Source of the DNA: an uncultured Clostridiaceae bacterium
GTDB lineage: Bacteria > Bacillota > Clostridia > TANB77 > CAG-508
Length of the DNA stretch: 64,000 bases
Direction: 5' to 3'
Assembly (NCBI GenBank): GCA_947647275.1
Contig: CANSJQ010000001.1
Coordinates: 248,001-312,000 of the forward strand
The notes under the pieces were generated by a model. That model had not been told where the DNA came from and did no database searches. It saw nothing but the letters and a program-made list of their open reading frames with translations. Made by a program: the position numbers and the translations under genes. Shown here in pieces: positions 10,548 through 20,734 of this stretch (the stretch's first letter is position 1; each line of letters opens with the position of its first letter).

Positions 10548-11155
10548 TGTGAAAAGATTAGGAACACAAGAAAACCCATGTCGAAATAATTATGAAATAA
10601 ATAAAATAATTAAAGGAATGCTTAATTGTGAAATATATACATTAAACACATTTGAAATATCTGAAGAAAATCTACAACAAGCAAAATCTAGGAATATTAA
10701 ATTTGTAGGATTGGCTGGTGCATATTGGACAACACCAACAGCAATGAAATTAGGAGCAGATATAGCCAAAAAAGAAAATATGTCTCAAATTGGAATCGGT
10801 GAAAACACAAAAATATCAGTAGATTTAGATGAAATAGCAAAACAAATAACAAGTCAATTCAATGTTAATATAGATTTAGATAAATCCTTAAATAAAACAG
10901 CAACACAACTCAAACAAGAGTATGAAAATAAATGTTTAGGAAGGTGGATCCTATGAAAAGATTTTTATTATGGTTAGCAGAAAAGATATATAAACATTAT
11001 GGTAGATATGAAGATATAAGATTATCGAAATTCATAAAAGTACAGGGAATGTTTTATCAAGTACATTCAATAGAATTTTCATTAAAAGAAGCAACAATAA
11101 CAGCTAAAATAGCAGAATTTAAACGACTATATGAAAAAAATATATTTTAATATGG

Positions 11156-11175
11156 TACCGACATTGTTGTCGGTA
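11156..11175. repeat. perfect 8-bp inverted repeat TACCGACA-ttgt-TGTCGGTA
   Basis: Read directly; just upstream of the 11190 start codon. Confidence 0.8.
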
Positions 11176-11189
11176 GGAAAGGAAATGTT

Positions 11190-11807
11190 ATGGACAAAGA
11201 ACCAAAAGAAGATTATAACGATTGGCTAGATAGAAAGCAAAAAGAAATATATGAAGCAAAAAGAAAATTAGAAAAGCAAAGCTATGATGCCATTAAGTAT
11301 ATGAAAAAAGCAAATGGTAGATTATTACAAATAGATGAAAAACACGGATGGGAAATAAGGAAAAGGCTTACTAGTGAAAACTGGGATTACATGACAGAAG
11401 AAATAAAAAAGTTATTTTATATTGCTTTAGCAAAAGCTAATATACCAATGTCGGATATTAGTATATCCGAATTTAAAGAGAGTGAATTATATAGAAGTAA
11501 TAGTTGGGAAAGACTTGATGAAAGAGATCCAAATAGTGAACATGTAACAATACATAAATATTATAAATACATATTAAGTTATCAACAATGGATGACATTT
11601 GCTAACAATGAATTTGAATTATATGCTAAAGGAATTGATTTAATTTTAAATCCAAATGGATATTGGTATCCTAAATTTGCATTGAAAAGCACAAGTTTTC
11701 ATGATAGTAGTGATGTATATAAATTAAATAACAAAATATCTAATTTAGAAATAGAAAAAAAGGTTTTTATTGATGATAAAAATAAGGAGGAGAACAAAAA
11801 TGATTGA
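11190..11807 (+). CDS. hypothetical phage protein
   Basis: Long ORF in operon. Confidence 0.5.
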   Translation: MDKEPKEDYNDWLDRKQKEIYEAKRKLEKQSYDAIKYMKKANGRLLQIDEKHGWEIRKRLTSENWDYMTEEIKKLFYIALAKANIPMSDISISEFKESELYRSNSWERLDERDPNSEHVTIHKYYKYILSYQQWMTFANNEFELYAKGIDLILNPNGYWYPKFALKSTSFHDSSDVYKLNNKISNLEIEKKVFIDDKNKEENKND

Positions 11808-12594
11808 AAAGGTAAATCCAAAACATCCAGATAAGGTAGCAGATAGAATAGCAGGGGCAATAGTTGATTTAGGATATAAATTACAAGAAAATCCTAAAAT
11901 AGCAGTAGAAGTGTTAATTGGACATGGAAATTGCAAAATTATAATAGAAAGCTCGGTTGAATTTAATGAAACTGATATATTTGACATTGTATATAGAATT
12001 GCAGAAACAAATGATATAAGAGTTGAAATAATATTATCAAAACAAGATGAACACCTAGCAAGAAATCAAAGTGAAAAAATAAGATGTGGAGATAATGGAA
12101 TATTTAAAGGAATACCACTAACAGAAGAACAACAACAAATAAGTTATTTAGCACATCAAATTTATAATAAATATAATAGTGATGGCAAATACATATTAGA
12201 CATGTCAAAAAATAGAGCAATTATATGCCAAAGTAATGCAAAAACAGAAGAATTAAAAAGCATCTATCCAACTGCAACAATAAATCCATTAGGAGATTGG
12301 ACTGGTGGAATAAATGTTGACACTGGTGCCACAAACAGAAAATTAGGAAGTGATATGGGAGACAGTGTTACAGGAGGAGGACTGCACGGAAAAGATTTAT
12401 CAAAAGCTGATGTAAGTATAAATATATATGCATTTTTAAAAGCACAGGAAACAGGAAAACCAGTAGAATTTAGTTGTGCTATTGGAGATGAAATTGTAGA
12501 TGGTAAGCCATATAAAGAAATAGTTGAACAAGCAAGAAAGTATATACAATTAAAAGGTGGATTTGAAAAATTTGCTGAATGGGGCTTATTTTAA
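11800..12594 (+). CDS. metK-like: S-adenosylmethionine synthetase-like protein
   Basis: HPDKVADRIAGAIVD, GHGNCKIIIES, NPLGDWTGGINVDTGATNRKLGSDMGDSVTGGGLHGKDLSKADVS match MetK active-site blocks. Confidence 0.88.
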   Translation: MIEKVNPKHPDKVADRIAGAIVDLGYKLQENPKIAVEVLIGHGNCKIIIESSVEFNETDIFDIVYRIAETNDIRVEIILSKQDEHLARNQSEKIRCGDNGIFKGIPLTEEQQQISYLAHQIYNKYNSDGKYILDMSKNRAIICQSNAKTEELKSIYPTATINPLGDWTGGINVDTGATNRKLGSDMGDSVTGGGLHGKDLSKADVSINIYAFLKAQETGKPVEFSCAIGDEIVDGKPYKEIVEQARKYIQLKGGFEKFAEWGLF

Positions 12595-12700
12595 TATAAA
12601 ATATAAAATAGGAATAATTGTTAATGAAATAAAATCTAAAGAACTATATTATACTAAAGTACAAAGCATACAATTAACCTAAAGAAAGAGAGGGTTTTGT

Positions 12701-13294
12701 ATGGAAAAGATGGAGATATCTGAAAATGATAGTAAGATGTTAGGAATAATAGAGCAGTTGGTAGCTGCTGGTGTGGAAAAAGGGATAAAAAGGGGATTAG
12801 AGACTGCAAGAAATGAAGAAAAACTAAAAGAAAAAATCACATATGACAGTAGAATAAAAAACACAAGATTATTATTAAAGAATTATAGAAATTTTGTAAA
12901 AGCATGTGAACAAGCAGTATATACGGAAAAAGAATTAGAAACAGCAACTGTTGAAGAAGTTTTGGACAAACTATTTTGCACTTCTTGTGATGAAGTAACT
13001 GTTGTTCAATCAATATTAGCATCTAAAAAGAGAACTGAAATTATTTTGACACATATAAAAAGAATTATAAATTTTTATATTTTTGAAGCAGATAGTAGCA
13101 AAAGTGAAGAAAAATGGAGGAAAGCCCATGTATTAGAGGACTTATATGTAAAAGGAAAATATAAACCAAAAATATACGACATGTCCGAAAAATACCATGT
13201 GAGTGAAAGACAAATTAATAGGGATGCAAAATCTGCAATCGAAGAAATTGCAATATTTATGTTTGGTGTTGATGGAATAAGAAAAATGTATTAA
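12701..13294 (+). CDS. ArpU-like late transcription regulator
   Basis: C-terminal YHVSERQINRDAKSAIEEIAIFMFGVDGI HTH; located between early and late genes. Confidence 0.6.
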   Translation: MEKMEISENDSKMLGIIEQLVAAGVEKGIKRGLETARNEEKLKEKITYDSRIKNTRLLLKNYRNFVKACEQAVYTEKELETATVEEVLDKLFCTSCDEVTVVQSILASKKRTEIILTHIKRIINFYIFEADSSKSEEKWRKAHVLEDLYVKGKYKPKIYDMSEKYHVSERQINRDAKSAIEEIAIFMFGVDGIRKMY

Positions 13295-13325
13295 TTGGGT
13301 ACTATGATATGTCTAAAAGTTGTCC

Positions 13326-13354
13326 TTGACTTGTCATTGTCAACAATTTATAAT
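13326..13354 (+). promoter_or_regulatory. putative late promoter (TTGACT-17-TATAAT) with overlapping inverted repeats
   Basis: TTGACT 13326-13331, TATAAT 13349-13354, TTGAC..GTCAA palindrome over the -35, flanking 9-bp IR TACTATGAT (13300-13308)/ATCATAGTA (13353-13361). Confidence 0.65.
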
Positions 13355-13563
13355 CATAGTATGAAAAATTGTTTAAAATTTCAATTTCATTTATTCCTTT
13401 TTTAAATAAAGTATAGAAAAGACTTACGCCAAATGTGTGTGAGTCTTTTTTATATATACACGAAAGAATAGAGGTAAGCCTATGAATATTGCGAGATGTT
13501 TAACAAATAAATGTAAGAATTGCAAAAACGAAGTTTATTGCTTTAAGGAGGGAGGAAATTACA

Positions 13564-14154
13564 TTGGAGATGTCAACTTTAAAAATGCAAAAAATAAAAA
13601 TAAACGAGCTGAAAGCAGCAAAATACAATCCAAGAAGAAAACTGGAAAAAACAGACGAAGCATACAAAAGAATAAAAGCAAGTATTGAAGAATTTGGATA
13701 TGTAGATCCTATTATTGTTAATTATAAAAATATGACAGTTATAGGAGGACACCAAAGACTAGAGATATTAAAAGAACTAGGATACGAAGAAATAGAATGT
13801 GTAGTAGTAAATTTAGATGAAAAACAAGAGAAAAGGCTAAATCTATCTTTAAATAAAAATAGCGGATATTGGGATAATACAAAATTGGAAGAATTATTTG
13901 ATGAATTAAAATTATCTGAAGAAGAACTATTTTCAACAGGATTTAGTATGTCAGAAGTTGAAAACCTAAAAACTGATTTTATTTCTGATTTGTTGGAAGA
14001 TGACTTTTCAACAGTTGATAGACAATTAGATAAATTTGCTATTACATTTAATATACCAAAAGAACATGAAGAAAAATTTTCAAAATATATAAAAACAAAT
14101 GGAAAAGATTTTTTAGTAGAAATTTTAATAAATGAAGTAGAAAGGATTGTGTAA
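13564..14154 (+). CDS. ParB N-terminal-domain phage protein
   Basis: IKINELKAAKYNPRRKLEKTDEAYKRIKASIEEFGYVDPIIVNYKNMTVIGGHQRLEILKELG. Confidence 0.88.
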   Translation: MEMSTLKMQKIKINELKAAKYNPRRKLEKTDEAYKRIKASIEEFGYVDPIIVNYKNMTVIGGHQRLEILKELGYEEIECVVVNLDEKQEKRLNLSLNKNSGYWDNTKLEELFDELKLSEEELFSTGFSMSEVENLKTDFISDLLEDDFSTVDRQLDKFAITFNIPKEHEEKFSKYIKTNGKDFLVEILINEVERIV

Positions 14155-14155
14155 T

Positions 14156-15172
14156 ATGCCAGATTGTGGAAGTCAAGTTGTATTATGCGATGTACCAGTA
14201 AGATTCGATACTTACAAAGGATGTTCGCATTTATGCAAATATTGTTTTGTTCAACGAAAGAAAGATATAACAGATATTGAAAAGGGAGAAACATCAAAAG
14301 CATTACTTAATTTTATCAATGGTCAAAGGTCAAAAGCGGTTAATTGGTGTGATTGGAATATTCCGCTTCATTGGGGTGGAATGAGCGACCCGTTTCAACC
14401 AGCAGAAAAGAAATATAGATTATCTTATGAATGCCTAAAAGTATTTGCTGAAACACAATATCCATTTATAGTGTCAACCAAAGGAAAATTGGTTATAGAA
14501 AATGAGTATTTAACATTATTACGAAAATGTAATTGTGTTGTTCAAATTAGTATGGTATGTTCTCAATATGATGTATTAGAACCAGGAGCACCAACATTTG
14601 AAGAAAGATTAGAGATGGTAAGAGTTTTGTCGAAAAATGTAAAAAGGGTTAATATTAGAATACAACCATATATGACACAAGTGTTTAAAGATGTGAAAGA
14701 AAACATAAAAAGATTTGCAGAAGCGGGAGCACATGGAATAATTGTAGAAGGTATGAAATTTGCTAAAAAGAAACCTAATTTAATAAAAGTAGGAGCAGAT
14801 TTTGTATATGATAAACAAATACTGAAAGAACAATTTGAACAACTAAAAGAAGAAGCTCACAAATACGGATTGAAATTTTATGTAGGCGAAAATAGGTTAA
14901 GAACACTTGGAGATGAAATGTGTTGTTGTGGTATAGAGAACATGCCTAATTTTAAACCAAATACATATAATTTATGTCATATTCTAAATAACAAAGAGTA
15001 TGAAGTAACAGAAAGCATGAAAAAGCCTGATACAGCAATGTGTTTTACAAGTGTATATCAAACAACTTTAGGACATCAATCACTGTTAGGCAAGAGTTTT
15101 GAAGATTTTATGTTAGAAGAATACACCAAGAAAAGCAAAATATATGATGAAATCTTTGGAAAGGAAAAATAA
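14156..15172 (+). CDS. radical SAM protein (spore-photoproduct-lyase-like)
   Basis: CSHLCKYCF (CxxxCxxC) motif and TIM-barrel-like remainder. Confidence 0.85.
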   Translation: MPDCGSQVVLCDVPVRFDTYKGCSHLCKYCFVQRKKDITDIEKGETSKALLNFINGQRSKAVNWCDWNIPLHWGGMSDPFQPAEKKYRLSYECLKVFAETQYPFIVSTKGKLVIENEYLTLLRKCNCVVQISMVCSQYDVLEPGAPTFEERLEMVRVLSKNVKRVNIRIQPYMTQVFKDVKENIKRFAEAGAHGIIVEGMKFAKKKPNLIKVGADFVYDKQILKEQFEQLKEEAHKYGLKFYVGENRLRTLGDEMCCCGIENMPNFKPNTYNLCHILNNKEYEVTESMKKPDTAMCFTSVYQTTLGHQSLLGKSFEDFMLEEYTKKSKIYDEIFGKEK

Positions 15173-15188
15173 ACAAGTGGCGGGGTGA

Positions 15189-15917
15189 TTGTATGTGGAT
15201 ATAGAAAATATTGAAAAAGATTATATGTCTGGTCTAAAATATAAAGAAATACAGGAAAAATACAACATCACTAATAGCCAATTAATATATCTAATACAAA
15301 AAAATAAATGGAAAAGAAAAAGCAACAGGAGTGAAAACTTAAAGAATAATAAAAGGGCAAAAGGAAATAAGGGTGGTCCTGGAGCAGAAAAAGGAAATAA
15401 AAGAGCACTTACTACTGGAGAATATGAAACTATATTTTTTGACATACTAAATGATGAAGAAAAAGAATTATATCAAAAATTAGTGATTACTAATAAAAGA
15501 CAGTGCATAGAGGAAGAATACAAAAAATTAGCAATTAGAGAATTTAGAATTTTAAAAAGAATAAAGAATATTCAAGACAAAAACAAAGATATGAATATTG
15601 AAAGAATAGTGAAAAGACAATACAATACAGACATATCAAACGAAACTGAAACAGTAACTGAAGCAGTAAATGTAATTACTCCGCTACAAAAATTGGAAGA
15701 TTCTTTAACAAAGGTACAAGATGCCAAAAGAAAATGCATAGATAGTTTACACAAGATGGAAACAGATGATAGAAAACTTGAATTAGACTTGATTAGATTA
15801 GAAAGAGAAATTTCAAAAGAAGGTTCTTCGGATCCAGAGAATATTAAAGATGATAGCTTCATAAAGGCATTGGACGATAGTGTAGAAAGCACTTGGGATG
15901 ATTATGAAGAAGAATGA
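15189..15917 (+). CDS. terS: terminase small subunit
   Basis: KNKWKRKSNRSENLKNNKRAKGNKGGPGAEKGNKRALTTGEYETIFFDIL; precedes terL. Confidence 0.85.
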   Translation: MYVDIENIEKDYMSGLKYKEIQEKYNITNSQLIYLIQKNKWKRKSNRSENLKNNKRAKGNKGGPGAEKGNKRALTTGEYETIFFDILNDEEKELYQKLVITNKRQCIEEEYKKLAIREFRILKRIKNIQDKNKDMNIERIVKRQYNTDISNETETVTEAVNVITPLQKLEDSLTKVQDAKRKCIDSLHKMETDDRKLELDLIRLEREISKEGSSDPENIKDDSFIKALDDSVESTWDDYEEE

Positions 15918-17298
15918 TAAATTAAATATAGATGAAAGAATTTCTAATCTAAAAAAGCAAGTAATGCAAAATGCTATTACTTTAAGAAAAAAAATCAAAA
16001 ATGGTACAGTATTCAAGTTTAAAAAGTTTAGTAAAAAGCAAAAGAAAGTATTAACTTGGTGGAATGATAAAAGCCCAGTAAAAGACAAAAATGGAATAAT
16101 AGCAGATGGAAGTATTAGAGCTGGAAAAACATTGTCAATGTCATTATCTTTTGTTTTGTGGGCAACTGCAAAATTTAATCGGACAAAATTTTATAATGGC
16201 AGGAAAAACCGTAGGAGCATTCAGAAGGAATGTTCTTTTTTGGTTGAAGTTAATGCTACGAGTTCAAGGATATCATATTAAAGATAGAAGGTCAGACAAT
16301 TTAGTAGAGATATCAAAGCGGAGAAATAATTAATTATTTTTATATATTTGGTGGTAAAGATGAGCGAAGTCAAGATTTAGTACAACGGAATAACAGCAGC
16401 AGGGGTATTTTTAGATGAAGTTGCATTGATGCCAGAAAGTTTTGTAAATCAAGCAATAGCTAGATGTTCAGTAGCAGGATCTAAATATTGGTTTAACTGT
16501 AACCCAGAAGGACCAAATCATTGGTTTAAAGTAAACTGGATTGATAAAGCAAAAGAAAAGGGAATTTTATATTTACATTTTACTATGGATGACAATTTGA
16601 GTTTAACGGAAGAAGTAAAAGAAAGATATAAGAAAATGTTTGTGGGAGTATTCTACAAGCGATATATTTTAGGATTATGGGTACTTGCTGAAGGTATTAT
16701 ATATCCGAATTTTAGTAGAGAAAAACATACAATAAAGCAAAAAGATTTACCAAACAAATTTGATTATTACTATGTAACATCTGATTATGGAATAACAAAT
16801 CCACAGGTGTTTTTATTATGTGGAATAAATTTTGTAGACAATAAACCTCATGTATGGATATTAGATGAGTATTACAATAAAGGGAAAACTGAAAAAGTAA
16901 AAACAGATGCATTATTTTTAAAGGATTATAAGAAATTTATTAAAGAACTTGATATAAGAAAAACAATAATAGACCCTAGTGCTACATCACTTATAAACCT
17001 ATTCAAGCAAGAAAACATAAACGTAAAAGAAGCAGACAATGCGGTAATAGATGGAATTAATTTAGTTTTAAACTGGCTTGATGAAGAACGAATACATATT
17101 TTAGAAGATAAATGTCCTAATTTATTGAGAGAATTTGCATCTTATATATGGGATGCTAAAGCACAAGAAAAAGGAGAGGATAAGCCAATAAAAGTAAATG
17201 ATCACGCATTAGATGCTTTAAGATATTTATTACAAACTATATTCCCAATTAAAAATAGAGGAGTTTATTTTAATAATTATAAAGGAGTGAATAGATAA
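15898..17298 (+). CDS. terL: terminase large subunit, one protein requiring three +1 frame shifts at CGGA (C at 16180, 16319, 16386)
   Basis: Walker A GSIRAGKT; skipping each C gives continuous ..AKFN-G-QNFIMAGKTVGAFRRNV..VEISK-G-EIINYFYIFGGKDERSQDLVQ-G-ITAAGVFLDEVALMPESFVNQAIARCS..; 1401 nt minus 3 = 466 codons. Confidence 0.9.
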
Positions 17299-18842
17299 TG
17301 ATAACTGAATTAGAAAAAATTGATTTTATCTTAAAAGAAGGTGCAAAAAAAGGAATGTCGCTTTCAAAATTTATTGATTTACAAATAAAAGAATTTAAAG
17401 AATCAAAATTATATAAAGAAATGCTAATAGGAAGTAAATACTATAAAAACGAAGGCGATATAAAAGGAAAAGAAAGAACATATATTACTGAAAATGGAGT
17501 AGAAGAAATAGCACCACATGCAAAAAATTATCAATTAAATCATCCTATTTTATACAAAATGATAAATCAAAAAGCAGGATATTTAATGAGAAAGAAACCT
17601 ACAATAAAACAAGTATTAGAAAAAGACCAAAAAGAAGATGAAGATTACAAACAAACATTGAAAGACCTATTTAACAATAAAATGCATAAAAGATTAAAAT
17701 ATACATTGATTGAAGCTGTAAAAAGAGCAATGGGTTGGTGGCAAATATACATAGATGAAAAAGGAGAATTTAAAGTTAGATTAAGATATGCAACAAGAAT
17801 TGTACCAATATGGAAAGATGAAGAACACGAGGTATTAGATGCCTTAATTATGTTTTATGATGTTGAAGTCTATACTACAGAGCAATTAAAAGAAACAAGA
17901 ACAAAAGTAGAGTATTATGATCAAGATGGAGTAAGGTATTATATATATGATGCTGAAAATTTAATAGAAGATGTAGAAGAAGTAGAAAAAAGAAAAGAAT
18001 TTGTTATAGGAAAAGATACAGAAGAAACATCAATATTAGGACATTTCAAAATAAATGACAAAATTATGAATTGGCAAAAGGGAATACCATTTATTTATTT
18101 CAAATATAATGGAGATGAAATGCCATTAATACATTTCCTTAAGGCTTTATTAGATTGTTATGATGAATTATGTTCTAAAATTGGAGATAGTATATATGAA
18201 GCACCAGATGGTGTAAATGTTGTAAAAAACTATCAACAAGAAGCGGGAACATTCCAAAAAAATCTTGCAACATATAACACAGTATTCCTGGATGAAGATG
18301 GCGAATATGATAGAAAAAATGTAGAAGTAAATATAGAAGCATTTAAAACATTTATAGAGCAATTAAGAAAAGATATATACGAGGGTGGCTCTGGTGTAGA
18401 TACACAAAGTGAAAAATTTGGAACACAAGAATCAGGAGTCGCTTTAAAACAATTATATGCTGATTTAGATTTAGACTGTAGCAACATTGAAACAGAGTTT
18501 AAAAGCAGTTTAGAATATTTTATGGCATTTGTTAAAGAATGGGCAGCAGTAAAAGATAATAAAGATTTTTCTGAAAATGAAGCTGAATTTATATTTAATA
18601 AAACAATGACAGTAAATGAAAAAGAATTAATAGAAAATTGTAATAATAGTATGACATTAATAAGTAAAGCGACGGCATTAGCAAAACACCCATATGTAGA
18701 AAATGTTGAAGATGAATTAGAAAAAATAGAAACTGAAAAACAAGAAGAAGAAAGCGAATACAATAAAATGATAAAACAATTAAATAAAAATAAAAATGGT
18801 AATACTGGAGAAAACAACGGGGCAAAAGTTGGTGATGAATAA
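17298..18842 (+). CDS. phage portal protein (SPP1 gp6-like)
   Basis: Position after terL; NHPILYKMINQKAGYLMRKKPTIK... Confidence 0.88.
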   Translation: MITELEKIDFILKEGAKKGMSLSKFIDLQIKEFKESKLYKEMLIGSKYYKNEGDIKGKERTYITENGVEEIAPHAKNYQLNHPILYKMINQKAGYLMRKKPTIKQVLEKDQKEDEDYKQTLKDLFNNKMHKRLKYTLIEAVKRAMGWWQIYIDEKGEFKVRLRYATRIVPIWKDEEHEVLDALIMFYDVEVYTTEQLKETRTKVEYYDQDGVRYYIYDAENLIEDVEEVEKRKEFVIGKDTEETSILGHFKINDKIMNWQKGIPFIYFKYNGDEMPLIHFLKALLDCYDELCSKIGDSIYEAPDGVNVVKNYQQEAGTFQKNLATYNTVFLDEDGEYDRKNVEVNIEAFKTFIEQLRKDIYEGGSGVDTQSEKFGTQESGVALKQLYADLDLDCSNIETEFKSSLEYFMAFVKEWAAVKDNKDFSENEAEFIFNKTMTVNEKELIENCNNSMTLISKATALAKHPYVENVEDELEKIETEKQEEESEYNKMIKQLNKNKNGNTGENNGAKVGDE

Positions 18843-20416
18843 TGAATAATAGTGAATATTGGATTAAAAGAGTTGAAGAATTAGAGAAAGCTCAAGTATT
18901 AAATGAAACAAAATATGTCGAAACATTAAAAGAAGAATATGAAAAAGCATTAAGTAAAATAAAAAAAGAAACAAGCAGTTGGCTAGCAAGATTTTCAGTA
19001 AATAATCAAATATCTCTTAAAGACTCAAAAAAGTGGTTAAATGCGAGTGAATTAAAGGAATTACAATGGGATGTAGAAGAATATATTAAGTTTGGCCAAG
19101 AAAATGGTATTGATTTAATATGGAAAAAAGAACTAGAAAATGCTAGTGCAAAGGTACATATTTCAAGATTAGAAGCACTACAAATGCAAATACAACAAGA
19201 AATAGAAAAACTTACATATAGAGAGCAAGAAACAACCGAAGAATTTATTATTAATTCATATAAAGATACTTACTATAAATTAGCATACGAATTACAAAAA
19301 GGACATAATGTAGCATTTCAAGTAGCAGCATTAGATATAAACACAATAAAAAATATAATATCTAAACCATGGACAGCAGATGGACTTACATTTAGTGATA
19401 GAATTTGGAAAAACAAAAAATCATTAATAAATACATTACAAACGGAGTTAACACAATCGTTTATAAGAGGGAATGCTCCAGATGATATAATAGAAAAAAT
19501 TTCAAAAGATTTTGGAGTAGCAAAAAATAGGGCAGCAACTTTAGTAATGACAGAGTCCGCCTTTTTTTCAAGCACTGCTAGAAAGCAATGTTTTAATGAT
19601 TTAGGGGTAGAAAAATACGAAGTAGTTGCAACACTTGATTCTCACACTTCGGAAATATGTAGAGGACTAGACGGAAAAGTTTTTAATATGAAAGACTATA
19701 AGGAGGGAGTAACGGCTCCACCTTTTCATGTTAGATGTAGAAGTACAACAGCACCATATTTTGAGGATGAATTTGAATTTGGAGAAAGAGCAGCTAGAAA
19801 TACGGACGGAAAAACTTATTATGTACCAAGTGATATAAAATACAATGAATGGGAGAAAAAATATATTAGCGTACAAGAAAGAATAGAAAAAGATGATAAA
19901 AACAAAGTTGATAATATTATAGCAAGTATGCCAGAAAAAATAAGAAATATATTAAAAGACACAAAGATTGTAGAAAAATCAAATATGAGTGCATATGACA
20001 GAAAGAATAACATTATTCATTTATTGAAAAAACCCTCAAAATATGAAATATTACATGAAATAGGACATGCTATTGAAACAAAATATGATATATATAATAA
20101 CGAAAAATTTATAAATGTTTTAAAATCTAATATAACTGATATGGATATACTAATGGCAAAAACAGATACAACTACATTTGAAGAAACTATTGATTTAATA
20201 GAAAATGATAAGTTTGTATCTAAATATCAGGGCAGAATTTATAATTTTGACATGTATGGAAAAGAGAGGTATAATAGCAGTACACAAGAATTTAATTATA
20301 AAGTATTAGGAGAATATTTTAGCGAAGGATTTGCTACATATTTTACTAATGACAAATTGCTATTAAAGAAAGATGAAAAACTATATAATTATATAAAGGA
20401 GCTTATCAATGAATGA
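18842..20416 (+). CDS. MuF-type minor head protein with C-terminal zincin-like metallopeptidase domain
   Basis: MuF core (ATLDSHTSEICRGLDGKVFNMKDYKEGVTAPPFHVRCRSTTAPYF) plus HEIGHAIE ... GEYFSEGFATYFTND. Confidence 0.85.
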   Translation: MNNSEYWIKRVEELEKAQVLNETKYVETLKEEYEKALSKIKKETSSWLARFSVNNQISLKDSKKWLNASELKELQWDVEEYIKFGQENGIDLIWKKELENASAKVHISRLEALQMQIQQEIEKLTYREQETTEEFIINSYKDTYYKLAYELQKGHNVAFQVAALDINTIKNIISKPWTADGLTFSDRIWKNKKSLINTLQTELTQSFIRGNAPDDIIEKISKDFGVAKNRAATLVMTESAFFSSTARKQCFNDLGVEKYEVVATLDSHTSEICRGLDGKVFNMKDYKEGVTAPPFHVRCRSTTAPYFEDEFEFGERAARNTDGKTYYVPSDIKYNEWEKKYISVQERIEKDDKNKVDNIIASMPEKIRNILKDTKIVEKSNMSAYDRKNNIIHLLKKPSKYEILHEIGHAIETKYDIYNNEKFINVLKSNITDMDILMAKTDTTTFEETIDLIENDKFVSKYQGRIYNFDMYGKERYNSSTQEFNYKVLGEYFSEGFATYFTNDKLLLKKDEKLYNYIKELINE

Positions 20417-20588
20417 AAAAATTGAAAAAGAATTATTAGAAACTAATAATTTGAATGAATTTAGAACAGTAATTATAAAATATGGAATAGCAACAACAAA
20501 GGAATTATCAAGTAAAGCATTAGAACATTATAATAAATTAGGAAGTGGGCAAACTGCAGAACAACATAATGATCCAAGAGAAAAATAA
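20409..20588 (+). CDS. small ORF after MuF-zincin; candidate immunity protein (speculative)
   Basis: MNEKIEKELLETNNLNEFRTVIIKYGIATTKELSSKALEHYNKLGSGQTAEQHNDPREK, overlaps MuF stop. Confidence 0.45.
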   Translation: MNEKIEKELLETNNLNEFRTVIIKYGIATTKELSSKALEHYNKLGSGQTAEQHNDPREK

Positions 20589-20591
20589 AAA

Positions 20592-20711
20592 AATGTAGTG
20601 GCGGAATAGGTAGACGCTAATACGCAGAGGCGTGGACTCTGGTCAAGTTGTGTAAGGTAAATATAAATTGACCTGTGTTTACCATGTTAGGTGCAAATCC
20701 TAACCTACATT
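20592..20711 (+). ncRNA. tRNA-like RNA (tRNA-Leu-like acceptor, D-arm and T-arm; anticodon region replaced by hairpin and possible pseudoknot)
   Basis: AATGTAG/CTACATT acceptor; GCGGAATAGGTAGACGC D-arm; GTTAGG-TGCAAAT-CCTAAC T-arm; CAGAG-GCGTGGA-CTCTG hairpin; interleaved GTCAA/TTGAC and GGTAAA/TTTACC. Confidence 0.65.
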
Positions 20712-20734
20712 TTAATTAAATAGTTATTATTTTT

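Noticed and set aside
13482-13688. ORF 13482-13688 as a full gene
   Set aside because: Its second half overlaps the well-supported ParB-domain gene in another frame; at most a short leader peptide.
16106-16333. ORFs 16106-16333 and 16426-17298 as separate genes
   Set aside because: Both are in-frame continuations of terL after +1 at CGG; internal ATGs lack RBS.
20592-20711. Calling the 20.6 kb element a normal tRNA-Leu
   Set aside because: No 5-bp anticodon stem with T33 loop, 6-bp T-stem extension and pseudoknot-like insert.
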